NCBI GenBank assembly: GCA_027924645.1
Contig: BSBN01000213.1
Span: 36,024,501 to 36,088,500 of the forward strand
Length of the DNA: 64,000 bases
DNA from: Cunninghamia lanceolata
Lineage: Eukaryota > Streptophyta > Pinopsida > Cupressales > Cupressaceae
Direction of reading: 5' to 3'
Of the stretch, positions 55,655 through 64,000 are shown piece after piece. Every line of letters begins with the position of its first letter. Position 1 is the first letter of the stretch. A program made the translations under genes and the position numbers. The notes below the pieces were generated by a model. It saw only the letters and a list, made by a program, of their open reading frames with translations, ran no database searches and was not told the origin of the DNA.

Positions 55655-58558
55655 TGTTAGCATTTTAATTTGCACCTTTTAGTGCAACACAAAACAAAAC
55701 ACCATGTATAGCAGAACTGTTCTTTTAATTAGGAGGGGAAGCTCCCTTAGACAAGAAATTTTAAAAGACAATATGAGTAACCTATCTTTTTTATTTCTCA
55801 GAGGCACAAGCACAAGGAAATTCAAGCTCTTCTACAATCCTATAAGAAGTTTTTCAGGTACTGCAAAAGAATAACTTAATCTAAAACACACACTTATGCT
55901 TTCTTCAATTAAATCTAGAGATTGAAGAAGGCACATGAACATAGGCAAGCTGATTTTAAAGGAAACACAAAGAACAAAGGAAGATCAAAGATGAATGTTT
56001 ATGCATAAAATCACAAACATTCGCTTCTAATCTCAACAATACAAAGCTTGCAAAAAGTTAAAACATACATCTATCTTCAAAGCGATAAATTGCACAACAC
56101 AGCTTGAACAATAAAATGAGAGAAATAAAAGATTCAACATTTACCATCTAGAAAATTAAGTGTGTAGAATATACTTATTTATACCCTAAAACAAAATGTG
56201 TATGAAATAGAAAAGAAGAGTTAAACTAATGCTCTTCAACCTAACCCTAATGTTGCATGCAAGCATGCGAGCTTATTAGCATTTAAAAGTATAAATTAAG
56301 TCTCATGCAATTCAGTTAACTAAACTTGCATGTTATTACAAAGAGAGTTCCACAAATAGATATTTTGCATGACTTCCAAAATAGATCTAAAAATAAATAT
56401 ATTTTTGAAAAGCAAAGTCAGTTCTCAAAATAGAATCTGCTTTGGAAATCCCTCCAACTACTCAAAATAGATTTTCCTACAAACACTAAAAATGACTAAG
56501 TTTGAGAATTGAGATTTTGCTCAAATTCATCAACTTTAGCCTCCTCTGGAATAATGATAGAGTCAAGGTGCACAATCTTCATTTGCAGGATGACACTCAC
56601 ATCTTCTATTATCTTCAAGAGATCCAAATACTCCTTTTCTGCCTTCTATGAGTGTTCTTTGTCACTGTCCCACACTATATGACACAAAATTAGACCTTCC
56701 CTTGCCCACTGTTATGAAAAATCTGACCTTTTCATTGCCAAACTCAAAAATTTTGGGAAAAAAGTGAATAATTCAACATTGGGAAGTGAAATTTTTGAGT
56801 TTCTTCTACAATTTTGCCCCTAGAAATGGATGCAAAGGTCAATTTGAAGTGTTCTTAGGTGTTGGGAAAGCACAAAAACACTAAAAACTACACTTTTAGG
56901 TCAAAATCTTGCCATAGAGGGTAGTTGGAACTGCTAAAAAATGGAAGAAAAGTGACTGAAAAAGTCTAATTTTTTACCTTTTGAATGTTGCCCTTGCACT
57001 TTGTGATGAATTTCCTTCAAAACTCCCTTGAAACTTGACCTTTTGATGCTCAAAAATAATGAAATTTGTCTTCTTTCAAGTTGTACCTGCACAAAAATGG
57101 AAGCTTTTCTCCAAAATAGCTTCAAAATCCACCTCTATATGGCTAGGAATGATCAAAAATACCTCATTTGCTGTAGCAATGCAAAACCAGCTCCAATCTC
57201 CAAAAATATGAGCCTCTATGGAAATAATGCCTTCACAAATGAAGTGTTTCCCTTATAAGCTCTCAAATCTACTTTTATTCTAAATATAGGAGTTCTTTTA
57301 TTTGCCCTAGGCATGCAAAAATCAATGGTGGAGTTGGAATGAAGTTACATCTTCTATTTATATGCAAAAAGGCATGCAATACTTCAAGAGGCGTGTCCCA
57401 ATTTGAGAGGGTCAGCCAAGCTTTAAATAGCTTTTTGTTTGCATGAAACAAAGTTTAAAATTGGCACTAAAAGTGCATTTTGTCCTTGGCAAATGTGCTC
57501 CTTAGGTGCGCGTGCCAATGGAGAACTGCGTCGGTTGCATTGACACCTACTTGAAAAATACTTGAAGTCTTTTGCCTTGCCTTTGGTTATCCCTTGGTTT
57601 GTTTGGTTCTCTTCCTTTGGTGTGATCCTCTATCTTCAACGGTGGAAATGATATCTCAAAGGCGTGCTTCCTCTTTTCACAAAGTGTTTATCAAAAGCGG
57701 TCAAAGACCTTTATGACATTTTGGTAGAAGAAAAATATCAAAAGCGCACCTCCTCTTCTTTGCAAAAAAAAATGACTAAGTGTTTTGATGAATTATTTTG
57801 AACTTTTATGAGTCTTTGGTAGAAGCGTGCTTGGCTTGGCACGCTTCCTCTTTTTGCAATATGCTTTTTCTACTTCCTTTCACTTTTCCTTTGACTTTCC
57901 TTTGATTTTCCTTCAGATTGGCGGGGGCGCATGAGGCAAGGTGCTCTTCCTTCAACCACTTTCAATGACAAAATAGCTTAGTGTTCTAGAAAGCTCCTTT
58001 TATGGCCAAGGCAAAGGAGTACTTGGAATGGCGCACTTTCTCCTTAGGAAACACACTTTTTTGAAAAGTGAAAATTTTCTTCATCTTTGAAACTTAGTAT
58101 TTCTTGCCATCTACCTCAAAGATTTTTTCCAAGCATTTAGATTTTTTGAAATTTGGCAATCTTCTCTAGGCACACCTAGGCTTAGGAGCACGCGCCATGA
58201 GCCCGACACACCAAAAATGCCTTAATTTGTTTTGAGATTTTTGACTTTTGTCGAAATCTTCACTTTCACTCTTTGACTTATTTAGCATTTCCTCTGTGCC
58301 TTTCACCATTCTTTAGCAATTCTTTGGTCTTCGACTTGATGATTCTGACCTTCACCTTTCGATGACCTTCCATAGCCTTAGCCATTTTGGCTTCTTGAAA
58401 TTTCAATTTGATCTTTCCATCCTTCAAAGTTCTTTGATATATCTTGGATCCGAAGGGTTAGAAGAAAACGACAAGGTAACACAATGCTTGGGACATGGGT
58501 TTGACATCATTTTGGAATGTTTGTATATATAGACAAATTTTTTTGTATAGGTACAACA
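55655..58558 (-). repeat. 5' LTR of non-autonomous Ty3-type element
   Basis: About 2.9 kb; starts TGTTGTACC at 58558 and ends CTAACA at 55655 on the minus strand. Confidence 0.9.
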
Positions 58559-58991
58559 CAACTTCCACTTTCTTGTTCTACCTAAGGAGTTCAAAACTAC
58601 TTCTACAGAAGCATGCTATGTGACCATAGTTGTTGCACTTATAGCACACAACATTGTAATATGACAAAGGAACAAAGGAATTATAGTTCCTTCTTGAAAA
58701 TCTGTAAGTATTTCTACTCTTGTTCTAATCATCATTTCTTGCTCGTGTTATAAAATCTCTTGCCTTATGACCAAGGTTGTTGCATTTATAACATATGATA
58801 TTGTAATTCTCATTTGACAACCCATAAGAACTTTTATTCTTTGTCCAACCAGGTTCTGTTGCATGTGTCCAATAATCTATTGCTTTGTGACCAAAGCTAT
58901 TACATGAATAGAAATAACCATAAAACAAATATTGAGACTTGTTTATTTTTGCTTTCCTTAGAGGAATTGATCTTGTGAATCTCTCCTTGTT
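58559..58991 (-). pseudogene. Zinc-knuckle part of gag, copia-like element
   Basis: Three CCHC-type knuckles on the minus strand: CNSFGHKAIDYW near 58890, CYKCNNLGHKARDF near 58780, and CYKCNNYGHIACFC near 58630. Multi-knuckle gags of this spacing are familiar in plant copia elements; knuckles bind the element's RNA. Final cysteines of the first two are lost (Tyr and Phe). The part is separated from the N-terminal gag by the LINE-like insert. Confidence 0.75.
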
Positions 58992-59513
58992 TTTGATATA
59001 ATAAGGTGGAAAAAACTAGGGACCGAACCCTTACAACAGAAGCCCAAAAAGGAACAATAAAGGCTCACGAACAAAAGGAGCCACCAACAACAGCTACAGC
59101 ATTAACAGCCAATTAACATCAGAAAGTAAAAAGTAGCAGTCAGATAGTAGATAAACAGAAAGCAAATAAACAAAGCTAGGGAAAAACATCCTCCCAGCCT
59201 TTGGATAGAAATTCATAAATTTTATCAAACTCTTTGATTTTCTCTTCATCCGTGCCATGGGCAAGGGTGTCCTGCTCCTACAACAGAGTCAAATTAAGCA
59301 TAGCCAAGTGACAAAGCATACTATTTATGAAACATCCAATGGAGCGAAACTTCTACTCCAAGGATTCCACACGGCCTCTGAGAATAGTAATTTCATCCTC
59401 ATGAATGTCGCCTTCCTCCTTAGCATCCTCTTCAACCTCCTCAATAGTCATCCCCTCCCCCTCTTGAGCATGATCATCAGGTCCAAAATCCCCTCCATCA
59501 GTATCCTCAACTT
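58992..59513 (-). mobile_element. LINE-like fragment with 15-bp target duplication
   Basis: 522 bp flanked by GAATCTCTCCTTGTT at 58977-58991 and 59514-59528. On the minus strand it encodes an acidic tail (EGEGMTIEEVEEDAKEEGD, then a FDKIYEFLSKGWEDVFP end). It finishes with GGGTTCGGTCCCTAG and TATATCAAAAA, matching the + strand fragment at 118-358. It is longer at its 5' end than the other copy, as expected of variable 5' truncation. Confidence 0.75.
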
Positions 59514-59528
59514 GAATCTCTCCTTGTT

Positions 59529-60705
59529 GTCTCTATGAGGAATGTTAGTTTTTTGCGGGACATTGTTTTCTTTCCTCTCATTTTTCTCATTATTGATGGA
59601 GCTTTTGAGAACATCTTTCTGCATAGCCTTTTGGTTTTTCCTCATTTCCCTTCTTTGATGGCTCATTTGAAATTTGATCTTCCTTTGCTTCATAACCAAG
59701 ACTTGTCTTTATACATGATGAACTTTTCCCATTTATAATATCATCCAAGATCTCAGTACTTTTCTCAACTTCAAGGCTCTTGTCTAGCTTGTTAGTTGTT
59801 CTTTCTAATTCTTTCCTTAAGTAACCAATTTTAGACTAATTGGGATTTGAGCCTTCCCTTTCTTCATAGTCAATACCACCTTCTATACTCTTCTCATTTT
59901 TCAGGTTCCAGTTTGATTGAGTACTTGATTTCTCCAATTCCTTTCTCAAGGAGACAATTTCAAATTCTAACTTTTCACAATCCTCTTCCTTTTTCTCTAA
60001 TTGGACTCTTAGTTCCTCTTTCATCTTGTATCCTTCTTTGATCTAAAAATTTAGCTCGACTATTATCTTCTCGGATTCTTCAAGGTGTCGTACTAACTCT
60101 ACATTAGATTCATTGTTCTCTTGAAGTTGTAGCTTTAGTTTCAAGTTTTTTTTTCTAAGCTTCTTGATCTCACTATAGGCATAATGAAGTTCCTCCTCAA
60201 GATCCATTTCTTCATCATCTTTGGCATGTTCTTCTTCTAAATCTTTATCTTCTCTTCTTTCATCTTCTCTTTTAACTTGCACAAATTCAAAATCACAATG
60301 ATTAGTTTTACCACAAATAAAACAATTATACTTACCTTTGTATATGTTGGATCCTTCTTCCTTTGCATCTAATTCATTGTTGGAGCTATCACATGATTCA
60401 AGCTAAGTTTAATTCTTCATCTCCTTTGATGCTTTGAAATTTTCCTATCTTTTAGATGAATTATTTTCTTCTAATTCCATATCTACGTTTTCATCATATT
60501 TTTCTTCTTCTAAATCCATTTCAACATTTCCTTTCCCTTTTAACTTTTCTTTTTTTTCACTCACAAGGTCATCTTCTTTTTCTAAGATATCATCTTTCTT
60601 TTCTATTTCCATTGGTATTCCATGTTCCACCTCATCATTTTCATTTGGTTTTATTGGTACTAGTTGATCAACATTCTTCTTAGTATTTCCTTTTCTTTTT
60701 CCCAT
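59529..60705 (-). pseudogene. N-terminal gag-like ORF, copia-like element
   Basis: The ATG at 60705 (MGKRKGNTKK) lies about 60 bp after the primer-binding site. A Lys/Glu-rich segment is followed by a zinc knuckle (YNCFICGKTNHCDFEF near 60320) and a long coiled coil (YSEIKKLRKKNLKLKLQLQE near 60170; KLEFEIVSLRKELEKSS near 59960). Stops at about 60445, 60400, 60043 and 59836 break it. Short plus-strand frames here are shadows. Confidence 0.65.
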
Positions 60706-60760
60706 ATGTGCTTTTAAGATCTACCTTCTAACAGTTAGGCTACATTTGAAGGAACCCAAT

Positions 60761-60770
60761 CTGATACCAA
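60761..60770 (-). other. Primer-binding site of copia-like element
   Basis: TTGGTATCAG on the minus strand, one base after the LTR, complementary to the 3' end of initiator tRNA-Met as in many plant copia elements. Confidence 0.85.
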
Positions 60771-60771
60771 T

Positions 60772-62495
60772 TGATGAGCACATAGTGATACTGAGCGGGG
60801 GGGGTGAATTAGTATCTAACAAACTTTTATTTTTCAACTTAATCAATCACACTAAATCATAAATGTAAGATATAACAATTATGTACACAGAGAGAACACA
60901 CGATTTTACATGGAAACCCTTGCAAGAAAAAACCACGACAAAATATTGCTTATATATTGACCTTCTTCTATAGGCACCAGCCTACTTCTCTTACAACTCT
61001 TCTTTTGTGAATACTAACCCACTTCTCTTTCAATTCTTCTTATGTGAGCACCAACCCACTAGAGACACCAATCCCTACTTGTAGAATCTATAGGCACCTA
61101 CCCTCACAACTAAGTACCAACTCAATAAGAGACACCAATCTCTAGGTACCAACCTATGAATTCTTCAATGGATAATATCATTCTCCTTTGCTCACAATCT
61201 GATTACAGCTTCCGATTATGTATGATGTAAGTCTTTCCTTTTTAAATCAAGTTCACACGCAGATACTTTCTTCCCTCACAAATATGATCACACACTTTCT
61301 TCCTCACAAATCTGATCCAAATCATGCACAACTTTGTTACACAAAACTGATCATAATCATGGCAACATCTTCATACAAATTTTGCTCATATCATCATACT
61401 CTAATCTCTTAGTAATTTTCTCTTAGTCTTCTCATATATTCTTCACATATATTTTCATTTATCATTCTCATGTATGGAAGCATATATTCTTGAAAATACA
61501 TCTAAATTTCACTTCATTTTCTGCCCTTTTGCATTCCTCTTACTCTGCTCTTATCTCAGAAAATATTTCATTTAAATTGCTTGTCTTCTAAGTACTCCTT
61601 CTTCCCTTCTTTATAACTTCTTAAACAAGGCGTCCTCTTATGAATGAATGTGTCTATTTCCAAAAGGATAATATCTTCACTTTAATCACAAAACTTCAAA
61701 AATAATAATTATCTTCATAAAATAGATCATTGCACACTCATATCTAATTGTTCCCTTCCATAATAAATAGTTGCTATCCTTGTGTATTTGGAATCACACC
61801 TCTTTGTATGTCTAAATTACACCTCTTATTATGTCTTGATCACACTCTTTTTAATTTATAAATTGCATCTTCTTTTTTTAAATAATACATTTGCATTATA
61901 TGTGTAGGACGCTCCAAGTAATGAGGAGGCCGGCTTCAATTTTTACTTCATACTAATACTTGATCGCTCCTCTATTATATATCATAATCTCTCCTTTTAA
62001 TGATCACACTTTATACTTCATACATTTTGTCTTATATACAGAGCACTCCAAACATAGAGGTTGGCCATCTAATATATTATTTATTTTAAATTTTTAAATT
62101 CCTTCATTTGATTCATCCTCCATTTAATTTGATTTCATATAATTCTAAGTGACTATATCAAGGGAGTTAGCCTTGATCAAGATTTCTTCTTTATATAATT
62201 TTATTTCATTTAAGCTTCCTCTTATCTCTTCATTCTAACTTCCTTATGAGAGATGACTACTCTATAGAATATGTAAGGGTCAACTTTATCAAAGTCTTCT
62301 TAATTCAAAATTAATTCTGCCTTATGAGTAGAGTGTTGCCATACATTTGAAGTTAGCCAACAAGAGTATAAAGAAGATATAATGAATGCTTCTATCAAAG
62401 ACGATTTAGTGGCCTTTGGCCTTAGATAATTTCTTTGACATTAATGACAACTTTCCAACAATCTCTTCATTCTTCCTTTGACATCAATTAGCAAT
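60772..62495 (-). repeat. 5' LTR of copia-like element (truncated)
   Basis: Collinear with 46724-48400 of the sister LTR. At 62495 it is cut by the next Ty3 element; the remaining roughly 110 bp should lie beyond that element, outside the window. Confidence 0.85.
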
Positions 62496-62680
62496 TGTTA
62501 GAAAGAAATGTACAGGAGATATCGGTCTGGAGATCCGGTCCTCAGTCAAGTCTTTGTAGTTAGTTTATACTCCAGTCAGGTAGTTAGAGATTGATAGCAA
62601 AACATAAAAAATAACAAAACAAATCATCACATACACATTGAAAGAAGATAACACACACAATTATCTGGTACTGACAAATT

Positions 62681-62730
<50 letters not shown>

Positions 62731-62977
62731 CAGCAATCAAATGTATACATTCATTGTTCATCCTTGACATAGTTACATCTATGACTTCTATGTCATTGCT
62801 TACATAAGAACATACTCTTATTCTCCTATCATGCTTACTTCATACATTCTACTATCTCCAATCTTTATATATACTATATCTATTACATAGGGATGTGTCT
62901 TCTGTCGGCTTCTGGCCTCCACATATTTTATAATCTCCTCCGGTCCACTCTATTCTCTGTCAAGAAACATGCTAACA
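62496..62977 (-). repeat. 3' LTR of the right-hand Ty3 element
   Basis: Inverted termini TGTTAG and CTAACA. It contains a (TA)n run at 62682-62729. Confidence 0.78.
62682..62729. repeat. (AT)n microsatellite
   Basis: About 23 AT units inside the LTR. Confidence 0.95.
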
Positions 62978-63246
62978 TCATCCCCCCACAAAATTATGTC
63001 TTGTCCTCAAGGCATGCAAAGTCAACTGCTAGGTAGCATAGTCTTGTAGATTTGCTTAAGTTGTGTTAGACTTGTATCCCACTACTTCTTGGCCTTAGCC
63101 ACCATGGCTATCTATCCTTCTACTTTCATGTAGGTTTCCTCTACTTCCTCTATACTTGTGGTTTGTTTGGCCTCTACAAAACTATTGGTTAGGTTAGCCA
63201 ATTTCATATTTACCACTTCCCTCAGCTATTTTATTTGGTCCTTGAT

Positions 63247-63748
63247 CTAGTCCCTTTGATCTTGGAGTTGTTGGTGTTGATTATGCAATGTCTCCACCTG
63301 TGCTCTTATCACTCCATCCTTATTCGCTAGAGGGTCATATTGTGTTGCCACATTTGTGATCTTAACTTCTAAAGAATCTATTTGATCTTTTATGGCTTTT
63401 GTGGACTGTGGCCATCTTAGACAAAACTGGTATAGTATATTAGCCTCTATTATGCTAGATGTTGAAGTTTCTTTATTTGTGTCTCCAACTGAGTGTGTGC
63501 CTTGGCACACTTATTAGTCATTTCTACCAGTCTTTCTTATTCAGTTGTTCTATTACCTTCTTCTCTAGCTGGCTAGAGTAATCCTTGAACCCTTGTGTTA
63601 ACTTTTTCAACTGATCTGATAGGGGTAAGGTAGTATCTCTTGGTGTCTCTAGCATCTCCTTGGCTAATGTGTCCACCACATCCTGTAGGAGTTCACTTCC
63701 ATCCACATGTTGCTTCAAAATTTCTGCTCTAGTAGAGGAGTGAAACAC
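63247..63748 (-). pseudogene. Coiled-coil part of 3' ORF, right-hand Ty3 element
   Basis: Two adjoining frames (63748-63524 and 63510-63247), each separated by one stop, give a Gln/Lys/Glu/Leu-rich protein with heptad-like spacing (LSDQLKKLTQGFKDYSSQLE; QVETLHNQHQQLQDQRD). It continues with stops toward 63000. Its place before the 3' LTR and its composition match the tail of the extra ORF at 6263-7290. No catalytic domain; function unknown. Confidence 0.5.
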
Positions 63749-64000
63749 ATCTCCCTGTTGTAGCTTTTGTAATGGGGATATTTCAGCAAGGTTTATCTAT
63801 CCTTCCACTACTGGCAACTATAGTAACTATGGTGTCAAAATTGGTGTTATTTGTTTTTGTTGTTCTAAAAATTCTTTGATAGACTCAATGGAAGATGAGG
63901 TATTCAGAATATTAGTTTGCTCTGCTTCTCTTTGTTCTTCTGTGTTCTCTTCTCTTCCTTCTTCCTTATCCTCTGGATTCTCTATTTGTTGCTCTATATT

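Larger units (their letters stand above)
49383..58558 (-). mobile_element. Non-autonomous Ty3-type LTR element (gag only, 2.9-kb LTRs)
   Basis: Direct LTRs 49383-52322 and 55655-58558 enclose just 3.3 kb of internal DNA on the minus strand. The LTRs end in CTAACA, and the adjacent primer-binding site reads ATTTTCGGTGCCCACCATGG, a familiar plant Ty3 type. The internal part encodes a gag core and an acidic downstream region; no protease, RT or integrase is present. Flanking pentamers CAGAT and CAACT match at only 3 of 5, so the duplication is decayed or the boundaries are off by a base. This resembles large retrotransposon derivatives that depend on another element for replication. Confidence 0.85.
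46724..62495 (-). mobile_element. Copia-like LTR retrotransposon split by nested insertions
   Basis: Two directly repeated LTRs (46724-48513 and 60772-62495, the latter truncated by another insertion) flank internal DNA on the minus strand. A primer-binding site TTGGTATCAG lies at 60770-60761 and a purine tract (GACAAAGGGGGATAT) just before the 3' LTR at about 48514-48528. Internal remnants are gag-like with three zinc knuckles (60705-58559) and 3' untranslated DNA (49382-48514). A 9.2-kb Ty3-type element (49383-58558) and a LINE-like fragment (58992-59513) sit inside it. No pol domain is seen; either it was lost or the element was non-autonomous. The multi-knuckle gag and primer site favour Ty1/copia. 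Confidence 0.8.
62496..64000 (-). mobile_element. 3' end of another Ty3/gypsy element
   Basis: The minus strand has a purine tract (GTGGGGGGATGA) at about 62978-62989, an LTR 62977-62496 (TGTTAGCATG ... TTTCTAACA, 482 bp), and upstream a coiled-coil ORF like the extra ORF of the gypsy element at 6263-8570. It is inserted in the copia-like LTR; the base run GCAAT at 62491-62495 would be one half of its target duplication. Confidence 0.75.

Noticed and set aside
49378..58563. Target duplication of the non-autonomous Ty3 element
   Set aside because: CAGAT and CAACT agree at only three of five positions, which is too weak to claim.
59257..60683. Plus-strand ORFs of 60-90 codons opposite the gag remnants
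   Set aside because: They are Phe/Ser-rich antisense shadows of the Lys/Glu-rich minus-strand gag frames.

Overview
This window looks like repeat-dominated nuclear DNA of a seed plant with a very large genome, most likely a gymnosperm such as a conifer. That is an inference from the density and style of nested LTR retrotransposons, plant-type primer-binding sites, AT-rich introns and plant gene relics (HAK/KUP transporter, PPR, B3). I see no intact cellular gene; nearly every coding segment carries stops or frameshifts.

Layout. 1-1859: 3' end and 3' LTR of a Ty1/copia element (+), itself carrying a LINE-like fragment (118-358) and a MITE-like insert (626-1578). 1860-4331: old unassigned DNA with a degenerate minus-strand coding-like tract. 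4332-17431: a structurally complete but coding-dead Ty3/gypsy element (-) with LTRs 4337-5626 and 16132-17426, a perfect 5-bp target duplication (ATCAT), gag, protease, RT/RNase H, integrase, an array of about 48-bp repeats and a 3' extra ORF. 17789-18565: solo LTR with duplication CATTC. 19333-22935: tandem repeats, a PPR pseudogene and a HAK/KUP potassium-transporter pseudogene. 25079-25995: LTR plus integrase remnant of another Ty3 element. 26020-46723: a second copia element, split in its reverse transcriptase by an 18.3-kb DNA transposon (26819-45162).

The 18.3-kb element is the main discovery candidate. It has 31-bp terminal inverted repeats with one mismatch and near-perfect palindromes around a GTTATAAC core. 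It carries a decayed multi-exon transposase-like gene (34652-37715, +) of a superfamily I cannot place and a convergent, better preserved multi-exon second gene (42765-44935, -). Between them and the left end lie two large arrays of degenerate TTTAGGG telomere-like repeats, five tandem copies of a roughly 328-bp unit encoding part of a B3 DNA-binding domain, and a 358-bp tandem array.

46724-62495: a copia-like element (-) with 1.8-kb LTRs, inserted in the LTR of the second copia element. It is split by a 9.2-kb non-autonomous, gag-only Ty3-type element (49383-58558) with 2.9-kb LTRs, and it carries a second LINE-like fragment (58992-59513). 62496-64000: 3' LTR and coiled-coil ORF of another Ty3 element (-) inserted into the preceding LTR. 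Insertions are therefore stacked up to four deep, so their relative ages can be read from the nesting.
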